Assembly (NCBI GenBank): GCA_964440795.1
Contig: CAYTTQ010000005.1
Span: 1 to 64,000, forward strand
DNA from: C00003060 sp964440795
GTDB lineage: Bacteria; Desulfobacterota; Desulfobacteria; Desulfobacterales; C00003060
Length of the DNA stretch: 64,000 nt
Direction of reading: 5' to 3'
The notes under the pieces were generated by a model that saw only the letters and a list, made by a program, of their open reading frames with translations, was not told the DNA's origin and did no database searches. Positions 51,391-61,094 of this stretch are shown here, piece by piece (the first letter of the stretch is position 1; every line of letters begins with the position of its first letter). A program made the position numbers and the translations under genes.

Positions 51391-51402
51391 GCCATTAATG
51401 GC
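51391..51402. promoter_or_regulatory. Palindromic site upstream of the GGDEF-protein gene
   Basis: GCCATTAATGGC is a perfect 12-bp palindrome, followed immediately by a second symmetrical stretch (GCATG-CTT-CATGC). It lies 111 bp before the gene at 51514, in a gap (51161-51513) with no gene or clear promoter otherwise. Possible operator. Confidence 0.35.
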
Positions 51403-51513
51403 ATGCTTCATGCATTAAAGATGCGACAGTCAGGGGCAGGGGCAACAAACCCCATGATTTATTCGATAATTCGAATCGAGTCCCCGCACAGAGAGTCACG
51501 GGCAGCATGAACA

Positions 51514-53658
51514 ATGAATAGACCAATGATTACCACTGACAACATACAAAATGCCGACAACGAATACGCTCAGAGCATTCTACGGGCGTCTGTCGAACCC
51601 GGTTTTACCGAACTGAAAGCCGCTCTGACCGAGGTGTGTGACGCGTTAATGGCAATTTCATCGGGGAACCCGGCCTGCCGTGTTTCGGAAAAAGGTGACG
51701 CGGAACCGATCAGGACATTAAAACGGGCGGTGAATGAAACAGCCGAGGGTTGCGGTCAAATGGTTGAAATGGCCCATGAGTTCGCCATCGGCATGGCCGA
51801 ACTCTTTGATGTCTTCAATCGGGTGGCCGCAGGCGATCTCACCGCACGAATGCAAGGCCACTCGGACATGGAGCTGATGAATCTGCTAAAAGAACGGTCC
51901 AATCAGATGATTCACAGCGTTTCTACCGAGATTGAGCGGCGCAAAGAGGCACAAGAGGCGCTGGGCGGCCTCCACAAAGAATTGGAAGACCGAGTCAAAC
52001 AACGAACCGCACAGTTGTCCAGAGCCAACAAAAAGTTGAGAAGTCAAGTCAGGGAACGCAGACAGACCGTAGATGAGCTGCGCCTGGCCAACCGGAAGAT
52101 CGTAGAACAGCAACGGGCCGTGGTTCAGGGAGAAAAGCTCGATGTACTGGTTCAGATGGCCGGAGCTACCGCACATGAATTGAATCAACCGCTGACGGTT
52201 CTATTGGCCAACATTGATCTTCTCAACAAGCACTTGAACGACCCAAAAAGATTTTCAGAATACGTCTCCCGGATAGAAAGTGCGGGAACCCGCATTGCCG
52301 ACATTGTCAAAAAGGTGGGCAACATTCGTCATAACGATGTTCGCCCCTATGTGGGCCGTACGGCGGTCATTGACCTGGATCAAAAAATCAAAGTCCTGTT
52401 GGTGGAAAGCCCGGCAAATTACCTTCAGAAACTCAACGGTATCTTGCAAGACAATGCACAAATCGATGTCACTCGGGTGGCAAGCATTGAGGAGGCGGGA
52501 AAACGGGTGGAGTCCGACTCTTTCGACGTCATCTTTTCCACCCATATCATTGATGATGGGAATTCCTTTTCCCTGATGGAATACCTGCAAGAAAGGCGGG
52601 TGGAAACACCGGTGGTGGTATTTACGCAACGAGCAAATGAGGTCATCGCTTCACAGGTCATCCGGGCCGGCGCTTGCGATTCCATGCCTGTCGACCAAGT
52701 CGATGCGGAAACCGTCTACCTGGCTATCGGCGGGGCTCTGGAAAAGGCCCGATTGAAGAGACAAACCAAAATGATTGCCCAGAGAATCGGCCTCTTGACA
52801 ACCAGAGACCAACTGACCGGCCTTTTGACCCGCCCGCGTTTCATGGAAATGCTGGGACACCGGATCGCCGTTCATCAAAAAGGCAGTGGGAATTTGGCTC
52901 TCCTCATTGCCGACATCGACGGCCTGAAAGACATTAACGACCGATATGGGTATGGTGCCGGCAATGCCGTGTTACGCGACGTGGCCGGCATATTGTCGGA
53001 ATCTATCGAAGAGGGAGACTTGACTTGTCGCTACGGTGGCCAAGAATTCACGGCTCTTTTGCGAAATACCAGCCCGAAAAAGACTCGTTCCATATGCGAA
53101 AGATTTAAAAACCGCGTAGAACAAGAAAAGTTCCGGGCCCGCACATCCGAGATTTCTGCGACGGTGAGCATCGGCTATGCAAATTATCACCAGTTAACCC
53201 GAGCGTCAGCCGCCGAATTCGTGGAAAAGGCTTGTCAGGCATTGGCCCGCGCCAAGGATAATGGAAAAAATCGCCTGATGGCCTATTCCCACCACCTGCC
53301 GTGGCAGGCACCCCGGCTGGGACGACTCTTGGTATCAGAAGGTATCGTAACGGAAAGACAACTCGACAAAGCCTTGTCCGAGCAAAAACGTCGGTTTGGA
53401 GAAACGCTCGTTAACGGCGGGCGCATCGAGCCGGACCAACTCGAAGAGGCCCTGAAAGTCCAAAATCAGACTTCCGAGAAGCTCGGACAAATCCTCAAAC
53501 GTCTGGGACACATCACTACCGGCGATATCATGTGGGCCGTAAACACCATGAAACGAAAGCTCGGCGCCATCATGCAAGAAAATGGGTTTCTCACCCACTA
53601 TGAACTCCATCAGGCGCTGGCCATGCAGCAATATCGCCCCCGATGGACCTCGTCATAA
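51514..53658 (+). CDS. HAMP-like / HisKA / pseudo-receiver / GGDEF / T2SSE_N signalling protein
   Basis: 714 residues. N-terminal helical signalling domains (30-130, with ISSGNPACRVSEKG and VFNRVAAGDLTARM, HAMP-like), coiled coil (140-205), HisKA with H221 (GATAHELNQPLTVLL) but no ATPase domain, then a receiver-like fold (290-412) in which the phospho-acceptor Asp is replaced (FDVIFSTHII). A GGDEF domain follows (425-590), with the signature changed to GGQEF at 508-512 where GG(D/E)EF is needed for metal binding. Last, two repeats of a T2SSE_N/MshEN-like fold (600-705, LGRLLVSEGIVTERQLDKAL), which in some proteins binds c-di-GMP. It looks like a sensor/adaptor assembled from inactive parts. 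Confidence 0.85.
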   Translation: MNRPMITTDNIQNADNEYAQSILRASVEPGFTELKAALTEVCDALMAISSGNPACRVSEKGDAEPIRTLKRAVNETAEGCGQMVEMAHEFAIGMAELFDVFNRVAAGDLTARMQGHSDMELMNLLKERSNQMIHSVSTEIERRKEAQEALGGLHKELEDRVKQRTAQLSRANKKLRSQVRERRQTVDELRLANRKIVEQQRAVVQGEKLDVLVQMAGATAHELNQPLTVLLANIDLLNKHLNDPKRFSEYVSRIESAGTRIADIVKKVGNIRHNDVRPYVGRTAVIDLDQKIKVLLVESPANYLQKLNGILQDNAQIDVTRVASIEEAGKRVESDSFDVIFSTHIIDDGNSFSLMEYLQERRVETPVVVFTQRANEVIASQVIRAGACDSMPVDQVDAETVYLAIGGALEKARLKRQTKMIAQRIGLLTTRDQLTGLLTRPRFMEMLGHRIAVHQKGSGNLALLIADIDGLKDINDRYGYGAGNAVLRDVAGILSESIEEGDLTCRYGGQEFTALLRNTSPKKTRSICERFKNRVEQEKFRARTSEISATVSIGYANYHQLTRASAAEFVEKACQALARAKDNGKNRLMAYSHHLPWQAPRLGRLLVSEGIVTERQLDKALSEQKRRFGETLVNGGRIEPDQLEEALKVQNQTSEKLGQILKRLGHITTGDIMWAVNTMKRKLGAIMQENGFLTHYELHQALAMQQYRPRWTSS

Positions 53659-53680
53659 GCAAGACTTTTTCAATCGGAAG

Positions 53681-54976
53681 CTAGTCGTCGAAGTCGCCCC
53701 CAGGGCCCTTATCTTTGGAAAGGGCCACGCCCCGTTGTCTGATCTTTTCTTCGGTCCACTCCTCGGCGGGTTCGATTCGACCCACCTTATCACCCGGATC
53801 GAAGCCCCCTGCTTGAAGAATACGGCCAATGGCTACGTCCGCCGTGTCCTTGGCGTTAAACACGTTGACCAACATCCCATACACGAAGTCTTCCACCCGT
53901 CGGACCATTCGTTCCCGGACTGCATTTTCCTGTCCCAGGAGCTTGTTTTCAAACGGCAGGTTTAGTTTCTTGTAGTCTCCTTTCTTCCACCCCCGTTCGT
54001 TTGCATAGGCGACCATTTCTTGCCACATCTGTTCGGTAACGCCTTCCCCTTCTACCTTTTTGAAGTTTCCTTCCGCGTCGAGACTTGCGTTTCCATAGTC
54101 ATTGACCTCGAGGCCCCAGGACAGCATCTGCAATGCTGTGGCCACATTGGCTTTGGTGGTTCGGGTCTTTTCCGCGATCTCTCGGAGTCGATCCGAACTA
54201 TTCCCTGAAGTCCCGTGCTGCGCCCCGGATACCGCATACTTTTTGAGGGCTTCGTGGATCTGCCGGGTTAAATCGACCTGAATCCCCTTGTCACTGGCTT
54301 CGATTCCGTGGGTCGTTCCATTATTTAAGGCAATCCAGTTGGGATGAATACCGTTGGCGTTTAACCCTTGAATCAAGAATGTCGCCTCTTCCGGGGTGGA
54401 GAGGCCCTCCTTTCCCTTTATTTCTCCAACCTCTGTTTCCAGACCCGCCCACTTAGGAATACACGGGTTGAGTTCGATGCTTGCAAGCAAATTGGCGTCA
54501 TCGGGTAGGTGGGAAGCATCTACGGCAATGGACGTCATTCCCGCCTCGAACAGGGTGGGAATCTCCACCTTAGCGGGCCCGATATCGGCTTCCTTCTTGA
54601 TTCCATAGTGATCGGCATGAATGGCCACGGGGACGGTAATACCCATTTCGTTACAAAAGGCGTCAACTAGTCGGGCAATATTCCAGTAATTCACCGCACA
54701 ATACGGATTGGCTCCGCCTTCTGAACGAGCGATTTCCATGATCAAACAGGCATTCGCCTTCTGAGCGGCTCGCAAAGCACCTCGAATGACGAATGAATTA
54801 CGGCCGTTTGCCGCCATGGCAATCGCTTTTCCTTTTTCAATCATGGCCAAATCGATGAACTTGCCACTCACAATCAGCGCCTTCGAATTGGGAAAAAGAT
54901 GGGCGATGTTGGGTGGACGGCCTATCTCGAGCGCTCTTTGAAAGTCAGCCGAATACTCTACCTTTTGTGTCACCAT
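53681..54976 (-). CDS. fba: Class II fructose-bisphosphate aldolase
   Basis: Metal-dependent aldolase of glycolysis/gluconeogenesis. 431 residues from ATG 54976 after AAGGAGG. Zinc ligands and active site are visible in VAIHADHYGIKK, TSIAVDASHLPD, ALNNGTTHGIE (conserved NNGTxHG) and SGAQHGTSGNS. It is longer than E. coli FbaA (359), with a 60-residue C-terminal extension, as in other deltaproteobacterial versions. Convergent with the GGDEF gene. Confidence 0.92.
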   Translation of the reverse strand: MVTQKVEYSADFQRALEIGRPPNIAHLFPNSKALIVSGKFIDLAMIEKGKAIAMAANGRNSFVIRGALRAAQKANACLIMEIARSEGGANPYCAVNYWNIARLVDAFCNEMGITVPVAIHADHYGIKKEADIGPAKVEIPTLFEAGMTSIAVDASHLPDDANLLASIELNPCIPKWAGLETEVGEIKGKEGLSTPEEATFLIQGLNANGIHPNWIALNNGTTHGIEASDKGIQVDLTRQIHEALKKYAVSGAQHGTSGNSSDRLREIAEKTRTTKANVATALQMLSWGLEVNDYGNASLDAEGNFKKVEGEGVTEQMWQEMVAYANERGWKKGDYKKLNLPFENKLLGQENAVRERMVRRVEDFVYGMLVNVFNAKDTADVAIGRILQAGGFDPGDKVGRIEPAEEWTEEKIRQRGVALSKDKGPGGDFDD

Positions 54977-55044
54977 AACCAAACCTCCTTTTCCAGTCCC
55001 ACATCACAGGGTGCACTCGCAACAAGTCAAGCGGACGGTTTCAT

Positions 55045-55101
55045 CACACCACGGTGGATCAAGTTCGTTGTCGACAGGAAGCCGCGGGGCGGCTTAACCC
55101 C
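55045..55101 (+). repeat. Dispersed repeat family, copy A
   Basis: The stretch from CACACCACGGT through AGTTCGTTGTCGACAGG to a hairpin AAGCCGC-GGG-GCGGCTT matches copy B (61039-61117, minus) and part of copy C (61669-61739). It lies just beyond the 3' end of the truncated PAS kinase. Confidence 0.75.
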
Positions 55102-55126
55102 GCTTCTTCCGAAGCCGTTAACGGAC

Positions 55127-56707
55127 TCAAACCGATTTCTTGGACATATTCTTTCCCGAATTGCCCATTTTCGTTATCTCTGAAACCTTCTTTTCCATGA
55201 TTAACACCTTGTCAACCACCATCTCAAGGGATTTCTTGTTGGGATCATTGTCACGCATATTCTTGCTGATTCTCCGCGCGAATCCGCCCACCGCGGTCAA
55301 CGGATTCCGAAGTTCGTGGGCCACCGTATTGGCCATCTGCCCCAAGGCGGCAAGCCTTTCGGCCTCCACCAGTTGCCGATTTTTGTTTTTAAGTTCCTCG
55401 GTCCGTTCCCGGACCTTTTCTTCGAGTTCCAGGTTAAAGGCTTCCAATTCGTCGTGGGCCTTCCGCAACGCCTCTTCGGCTTCCTTTCGTTCTGTAACAT
55501 CCTGGACCAGACCATCATAGGACAACAACCGACCATGGCGGTCATAGTTTAAAACCAACGTACTCTTGGCCCACCGGGTCACACCGTCCTTGCGTATGAT
55601 TCGATGTTCCAAAGCAGGCGCTTTGGCGCCCGACAATGCTTGTTCGGCCTGCTCTTCAACCGCCTGTCGGTCATCGGGATGCACCATCTGAATCCATAGA
55701 TAGGAATTATTTTGGAAGTCTTCGGCCGTATACCCGGTCACTGCCGCACAGGCGGGCCCGTGAATCGTTTCCACTGCGTGGCCGTCTTGCACCAGTACGG
55801 TATAAATATAGTCCGTAATGGCCTCGGTAATGCGCCGGTAGCGATCTTTATTTTCCCGCAATTCCGCTTCCGCCCGCTTACGCTCGGTAATGTCCATGGC
55901 GGTAAAGGTAATCCAGTCTTTCATGTCATCCATTTGGATGGGTGTGGAACTCAAAAGCACATCGATGATCGTAGCGTCCTTGCGCTTCCAGCACGTCTCG
56001 ATGGTCCCTATCCCGTACTTGTTGATCTGCGCATACTTTTCCTTTCCCACCCGGGCGTATTCCTCCGGTGTGGGGTAGAGCATCTCGGCCTTTTGCCCCA
56101 ACAGTTCGTCCTCGCTGTATCCGGTCATCTCACAGATACGCTCATTGATCCGTTTGAAAATCCGATCGCTAACCAAACCGATGCCTGTAGGGGCGGCCTT
56201 GAAAAGGCTGTCCAACGTTGCATCCCTTTTACAAAGCGTTTCTTCAACCCGTTTTCGCTTGGTGATATCCAGGGCGACGGACATTGCCCCGATGACATTG
56301 CCGGCCGGGTCGTGGAGTGGGGAGTTATTCCATTCGCAGACGATGATCTTACCGCTCTTGGTCAGATTTTCATTTATGGAGTGATTGGGAAGTTTGCCGT
56401 TGACCAGACCAGCAACCACATCCTCTACATGACCTTTTTCCGAGTGCGGAATTAAAAAAGAAAAGAAGTTGCGGCCCAGGGCCTCTTCCTTGGTCCAACC
56501 GAAGAGTTCCTCCGCCTTTTTGTTCCAATCGGTGACCCGGGTCTCCAGATCCCAGATGACGAATGCCAGCGGTGCCGTATCATAGAGGTTGCGAAAGAGT
56601 TCTTCGCTCTTGCGAAGGGGCTGCTGGACCTGTGAACATTTTGCCGCCGCAGTTTCCAGTTCCTTGACCTTCAGCTCCAGTGCTTCGTAAGACGGCTTTT
56701 CATCCAT
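55127..56707 (-). CDS. Triple-PAS protein with HisKA but no ATPase domain
   Basis: 526 residues from ATG 56707 behind GGGAGAGAG. Three PAS domains (about 33-150, 160-280, 285-408), each ending in a DITxRKR-type linker, a coiled coil (410-450) and HisKA with H464 (MANTVAHELRNPLTAVGG). The protein stops near the end of HisKA, so the HATPase_c domain needed for autophosphorylation is missing. A dispersed repeat begins 26 bp downstream of the stop. Either a kinase truncated by rearrangement or a phosphotransfer/adaptor protein. Confidence 0.88.
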   Translation of the reverse strand: MDEKPSYEALELKVKELETAAAKCSQVQQPLRKSEELFRNLYDTAPLAFVIWDLETRVTDWNKKAEELFGWTKEEALGRNFFSFLIPHSEKGHVEDVVAGLVNGKLPNHSINENLTKSGKIIVCEWNNSPLHDPAGNVIGAMSVALDITKRKRVEETLCKRDATLDSLFKAAPTGIGLVSDRIFKRINERICEMTGYSEDELLGQKAEMLYPTPEEYARVGKEKYAQINKYGIGTIETCWKRKDATIIDVLLSSTPIQMDDMKDWITFTAMDITERKRAEAELRENKDRYRRITEAITDYIYTVLVQDGHAVETIHGPACAAVTGYTAEDFQNNSYLWIQMVHPDDRQAVEEQAEQALSGAKAPALEHRIIRKDGVTRWAKSTLVLNYDRHGRLLSYDGLVQDVTERKEAEEALRKAHDELEAFNLELEEKVRERTEELKNKNRQLVEAERLAALGQMANTVAHELRNPLTAVGGFARRISKNMRDNDPNKKSLEMVVDKVLIMEKKVSEITKMGNSGKNMSKKSV

Positions 56708-56866
56708 CTACGTATCTCTCTCCCATCAGGCAAAACCGAAGAAGGCCCATCGTGATGGTATGTGTCATACCTACGCTTGGGCCTTCATCTGTTCCGTGAC
56801 ACGACGTCAACCTTTCTGAAACAGCAGGGCATGCCGGGGCTACCGGTAGCGTCCGTACCCAGGAAT

Positions 56867-56942
56867 TGGTGCCCCCGGCAGGAATCGAACCTGCGGCGCA
56901 AGGATTAGGAATCCTTTGCTCTATCCCCTGAGCTACGGGGGC
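56867..56942 (-). tRNA. tRNA-Arg (CCT)
   Basis: On the minus strand the 76-nt cloverleaf runs from GCCCCCG to CGGGGGC-A-CCA, with CCA encoded. The anticodon loop TTCCTAA between AAGGA and TCCTT gives CCT. D arm (GCTC...GAGC) and T arm (GCAGG-TTCGATT-CCTGC) are intact. Confidence 0.95.
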
Positions 56943-56981
56943 GAAGCGGTAATTTACAAATATTCTTTCTCGCCGCCGCAG

Positions 56982-58877
56982 TTATTTTGCATCAACCAAA
57001 AGGGTTTGTCCAGGATATATCTTGGATCGAGGAGTCAGTTGGTTAATCCGCAGGAACCGTTCCAGTTCCATGTTGTGTAATGTGGCAATTCGATACGGGC
57101 TATCTCCTTTTTTAACTTGGTAACTCCGCGTCCCCTCCAACGCCGTTTCATCCACCCCCTGACGAACCACCAGAACTTGACCCACATGAAGTCGGGTGGA
57201 GGTCATGTTATTGAGGCGCATGATTTCGCGTATGTTCGTGTTGTAAGCCCTGGCAAGCAACCAGAGTGATTCACCTCTTTTGACCCGGTGGCGAAGGGGT
57301 TTTGAAGAATCGGCTTCAGCCGCCTGTCTTGCCAGGACATATGTCCGGCTCTTCCCACGGGCCGGAATCTTCAACCTTTGGCCGACTCTCACATAATTGG
57401 CTCTTCGCAGGTTATTTGCGTCCATGATAGCTCGAATACTGGTGTGATAGCGATCCGCCAGGTGAGACAACGTCTCTCCGCGGCGGACACGATGATGCGT
57501 ATAATAGGTTCGTGGCGGCACATAGGCGGGAATTTCATCAAGCTTGGCCACAAGCGTGGTTCTCTTGCCCTCGGGGACCTTTAGCTCATACGCCTTGGGC
57601 GGGGTGACCTTGTAACGGAGTTCTGCATTTAACAGCTGCATCTCTGTTTTCGACACCCCCAAAGACTTAGCGACATCCGCCAAACGGACCTGCTTGGATA
57701 CCTCGACAACTTCATACCGAAGCGGCTCGGCGGGGGCATCCAGTTCGACCCCGAACTTTTCCGGGTTGTTGATGATATGCAATGCCGCAAGAAAGCGGGG
57801 AACGTAGCGAGCGGTTTCATAGGGCAGTTGCCGAAACAGATCCCAAAAATCGTCCAGATAATTGATGTTCTGATTTCGAATCAGCCTAAGGACCCTGAAC
57901 TCACCACAGTTGTAAGCAGCCAACACGGTACTCCAATCCCCGAATATGTTGTGGAGTTCCTTTAAATAGGCAATAGCGGCGTGGGTCGATTTGCTGACAT
58001 CCATACGTTCATCAACCCAACGATCTCTCGTAAGGCCGAACTTGTATCCCGTGGACGGAATGAACTGCCACAGACCCAAGGCCCTGGCCCGGGAAAGGGC
58101 CCTCACTTTGAACCCACTTTCAATCAATGGCAGCCACGAAAGCTCCTCGGGAATGCCCGCGTCTTTCAGCGCCTGTAAGATAAACGGGCGAAACCTGCCG
58201 GCCCGTTCGTAAGACTCGAGCAAGAAACGCTTCTCCGGACCTTGAAACCGCTTTATCTCTTTTTCCACATGCTCATTCATGACGGTCGGAATGGCATTGT
58301 GGTTACCGTTTACCGCCGTGCGTTGGGACGCATATATCTCCAACATCCGTTTACAGATCACGAAACGAATTTCTTCCTTTTGCTGAATAAACCGGGGGCG
58401 CTCCTTGGTCTCGGCCTCCAACAGCAGGCTGTACGCCTCATCCAGAGAAGCGATGGCGTTATCAAAATCCCCTTTACTCCAAAAATCTCGGGACGCTTCA
58501 CAAAACTCCAAGGCTTCGTCGAGAATCATTTGGGGATCTTTGACGGGCTCGGCTTCCATTGTCCCTTCCGGGGCAAGCGTCGGGCCTGAAGCGACATCGG
58601 ACAACGACGACGACACCGTACTTCCCGGAGCAGGCACTGGTTTTAAACGACCAACCCCGGAATTCTTGGCGGTGTCCTCGGCCGACAAGGCACCCAAGTC
58701 GGCCGGAGTCAAATTCGATGGCACCGCTTTGTCGCCTCCACCGGAGCGGGTCGTTTCCAAAACCTCACGGGACGGGCCCGCCGAACCGACGGGTCCCGAT
58801 TGATGACCCGTCGAGGAACAAGCACTGATCAAACAACACATCCCAATCAGTAGGCCTTCCTTAAGATATAAACTCAT
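56982..58877 (-). CDS. mltD: MltD-like lytic transglycosylase lipoprotein with three LysM
   Basis: Cuts peptidoglycan glycan strands at the outer membrane. 631 residues from ATG 58877 (AAGGGAGACG before it). Lipoprotein signal with lipobox LISAC, a low-complexity linker, an SLT domain (about 225-340; catalytic Glu in WLPLIESGFKVRALSRARALGLWQF; NCGEFRV) and three LysM repeats (HRVRRGETLSHLADRY; HRVKRGESLWLLARAY; YQVKKGDSPYRIATLH). Longer than E. coli MltD (452), mostly through the N-terminal linker. Confidence 0.92.
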   Translation of the reverse strand: MSLYLKEGLLIGMCCLISACSSTGHQSGPVGSAGPSREVLETTRSGGGDKAVPSNLTPADLGALSAEDTAKNSGVGRLKPVPAPGSTVSSSLSDVASGPTLAPEGTMEAEPVKDPQMILDEALEFCEASRDFWSKGDFDNAIASLDEAYSLLLEAETKERPRFIQQKEEIRFVICKRMLEIYASQRTAVNGNHNAIPTVMNEHVEKEIKRFQGPEKRFLLESYERAGRFRPFILQALKDAGIPEELSWLPLIESGFKVRALSRARALGLWQFIPSTGYKFGLTRDRWVDERMDVSKSTHAAIAYLKELHNIFGDWSTVLAAYNCGEFRVLRLIRNQNINYLDDFWDLFRQLPYETARYVPRFLAALHIINNPEKFGVELDAPAEPLRYEVVEVSKQVRLADVAKSLGVSKTEMQLLNAELRYKVTPPKAYELKVPEGKRTTLVAKLDEIPAYVPPRTYYTHHRVRRGETLSHLADRYHTSIRAIMDANNLRRANYVRVGQRLKIPARGKSRTYVLARQAAEADSSKPLRHRVKRGESLWLLARAYNTNIREIMRLNNMTSTRLHVGQVLVVRQGVDETALEGTRSYQVKKGDSPYRIATLHNMELERFLRINQLTPRSKIYPGQTLLVDAK

Positions 58878-58983
58878 GTCGTCTCCCTTGTCATTTTGAT
58901 CGCGATCGGAACCATCCAAGAAGCTTAGGACCATCCGTGAAGCTTCGGATTATGATAAAGCCTGTTGTAGACTTGGGCGGCAC

Positions 58984-59012
58984 TTGTTACCAGTCCCCAA
59001 CTATCTTGTCAA
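58984..59012 (-). promoter_or_regulatory. Possible sigma70 promoter for mltD
   Basis: On the minus strand TTGACA (59012-59007) is followed after 17 bases by TAACAA (58989-58984), about 107 bp before the mltD start. The -35 is perfect, the -10 poor. The rest of 58878-59221 has a GCTTGCAAGC palindrome and no gene that I can support. Confidence 0.35.
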
Positions 59013-59221
59013 CCTCCATACACCCCCGGCGGGGATAAACCTCTCCTGATAACCCGCGTGTTATCGGCTGAACCTGCACGGCTTTCCAAGTCTTGCGATC
59101 TTTTTTCACACCTTCCGGGCCACGTCAAGTTCTGCCCGTGTTTCTCGCCGGAAGTCATAATGCTTGCAAGCAAGCTTCATGCCCTGCAAAAAAGAAGGGG
59201 ACTTTCTTCGACAGGATGCTA

Positions 59222-59401
59222 AGGGTTCGCGCAAAAATAACTTCACAGAATGGGCGCTCGGATTTGGTTCGGATTTGCCCGATCCGATTGAGCAAAATCG
59301 CAGGCATAGCAGGCTATGTCGAGGTTTTGCGAGTGAGGTATCGGGCAAAGACGGGCGGAAGCCGAGATGGCAAAATGTGAAGTTATTTTTGCGCGAGCCC
59401 T
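59222..59401. repeat. 180-bp inverted-repeat (MITE-like) element, copy 2
   Basis: Matches the element at 280-459 in opposite orientation with three differences over 180 bp. The terminal inverted repeats AGGGTTCGCGC... and ...GCGCGAGCCCT differ by one base. No coding capacity beyond the same spurious peptide found in copy 1. Its right end supplies two bases of the hflX stop codon. Confidence 0.85.
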
Positions 59402-61094
59402 AAGTGCCGCCCACATGGGCTTCAATCTTTTCAAGCAACGGCCCCAGCGACTCTTTGTCTTGTGCCGAGATGGCAATACCTCCCCATCTACGGGAAAGCC
59501 GCTGCACGGCCGCACCGGCGAGGCGGTCTTTTTTGTTGAACACGCGAACCAACGGTATCCGATCCAGCTGAAGCTCTTCCAATATGCGTTCCACCGATTC
59601 GATCTGACTCGGGAAATCCGGATTGCTCAAATCAATCAAATGAATAAGCACGTCGGCATCGCCGAGTTCCTCCAGGGTGGCCCGAAATGCCGTCACCAAT
59701 TCCCGGGGCAGCTTTCGGATGAAACCGACGGTATCGGTGACAATGATCTCGGCATCTTTGGGGAGGCGTTTTCGCCGGGTGGTGGGATCCAAGGTCGCAA
59801 ATAATTTGCTCTCCACCAAAACAGAACTATTGGTCAGTGTGTTGAGCAGGGTCGACTTACCGGCATTCGTATAACCGACGATAGATACAATCGGCAACCC
59901 TTTCTTTTTTCTCTTGGCCCGCCGCTGGTCACGTTGTTTCCGAAAACCTTTTAACAGCTTTTCGAGTTGGGCGATTCGTTTTCGGACCCGACGACGATCC
60001 ACCTCTAACTTGGTCTCCCCCGGTCCACGCCCCCCGATACCACCGGTGAGACGAGACATGGCGGTCCCTTTACCGACCAAGCGGGGCAACAGGTACTTGA
60101 GCTGGGCCAATTCCACCTGAATCTTTCCCTCGCGGCTCTGGGCCCTCTGGGCAAAAATGTCCAGGATGAGCTGGGTGCGATCGATCACCCTCAAGTCCGT
60201 ACAGTCGGTTATGGAACGCACCTGAGAGGGATTGAGTTCTTGGTCGAAGATCAACAGATCCGCCCCCTTTTGAAGTGCCAGGATCACCAACTCACTCAGT
60301 TTTCCCTTTCCCATCAGAAACCGGGGGCTGACCGCCCGCCGTCGCTGAATGACCGTATCCACCGCACCGATCCCGCAGGTTCCGGCCAATTGCCTGAGCT
60401 CATGAGTCGAGGCTTGCGCTTCCTTCCGGGGCCGGGTTGATACGCTTACCACGATGGCACGATCCCCCTGACGCTTGATTTTTTGAACCGGTAATTGGGA
60501 TGCAAATTCGGATTCGAGAGACCGGATAAGGCGCTGGCAATCAAGATCCAACTCAGCCGGCCTTACAGGAGACAAGACCTCCCAGTTTTCTTTGCCCGTG
60601 TCTTGGGGAAGCAGATGGGCCACATGCAGGTTTTCCGGGTTTCCGTCTTCCCCGATCGTGACTGCCGCCATCAGATCCAACCGCAAAAACGTCAGATCCA
60701 TAAGGTCGTCGTGGGAAAGGGCCTCGTGTTTCAAATGGGTATGGATACACCGCAAGCCCTTCAGCCGCTGTCCCCCGGTACGATACTTGTCTAAACTCGG
60801 AATGACGATTCCTTGGTAATTGCCGACCACTACGTATACGATCCGACCCCGTCGGTCGATCAGGAGACCGATCTGCCGGCGCATTTCCGCCGACAACCGG
60901 CAGATGGTTTTGGTAAGCTCATAGGAAAGCACGTCTGCTGGGGACGTCTTGCGGCGATACAGGTTTCCTAAACGCCGGACCTGGTTTGCCTTTAACCCCC
61001 CCGTATTGCCATAAACCCTAATATATTCACCCCTCAACGTTGATGGTGTCGTAAAAAGTCGAGTTAAGCCGCGCCGCTGGCCTCCTGTTGACAA
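59400..61094 (-). CDS. hflX: GTPase HflX
   Basis: Ribosome-associated GTPase that splits stalled ribosomes. The reading frame gives 564 residues. HflX N-terminal domain (RVYGNTGGLKANQVRRLGNLYRR), the VDTVIQRR linker, the GTPase core with G1 GYTNAGKSTLLN, G3 DTVGF, G4 NKKD, and a short C-terminal domain. Residues 1-19 fall inside dispersed repeat B and are not family-like, so the true start is probably near 61037 (TTG) or 61022 (an ATT seven bases after GAGGGG). The TAG stop is formed at the edge of the 180-bp element. Confidence 0.92.
   Translation of the reverse strand: MSTGGQRRGLTRLFTTPSTLRGEYIRVYGNTGGLKANQVRRLGNLYRRKTSPADVLSYELTKTICRLSAEMRRQIGLLIDRRGRIVYVVVGNYQGIVIPSLDKYRTGGQRLKGLRCIHTHLKHEALSHDDLMDLTFLRLDLMAAVTIGEDGNPENLHVAHLLPQDTGKENWEVLSPVRPAELDLDCQRLIRSLESEFASQLPVQKIKRQGDRAIVVSVSTRPRKEAQASTHELRQLAGTCGIGAVDTVIQRRRAVSPRFLMGKGKLSELVILALQKGADLLIFDQELNPSQVRSITDCTDLRVIDRTQLILDIFAQRAQSREGKIQVELAQLKYLLPRLVGKGTAMSRLTGGIGGRGPGETKLEVDRRRVRKRIAQLEKLLKGFRKQRDQRRAKRKKKGLPIVSIVGYTNAGKSTLLNTLTNSSVLVESKLFATLDPTTRRKRLPKDAEIIVTDTVGFIRKLPRELVTAFRATLEELGDADVLIHLIDLSNPDFPSQIESVERILEELQLDRIPLVRVFNKKDRLAGAAVQRLSRRWGGIAISAQDKESLGPLLEKIEAHVGGT

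Noticed and set aside
51161..51513. c-di-GMP riboswitch upstream of the GGDEF protein
   Set aside because: The conserved GEMM core elements and tetraloop/receptor pattern are not visible.
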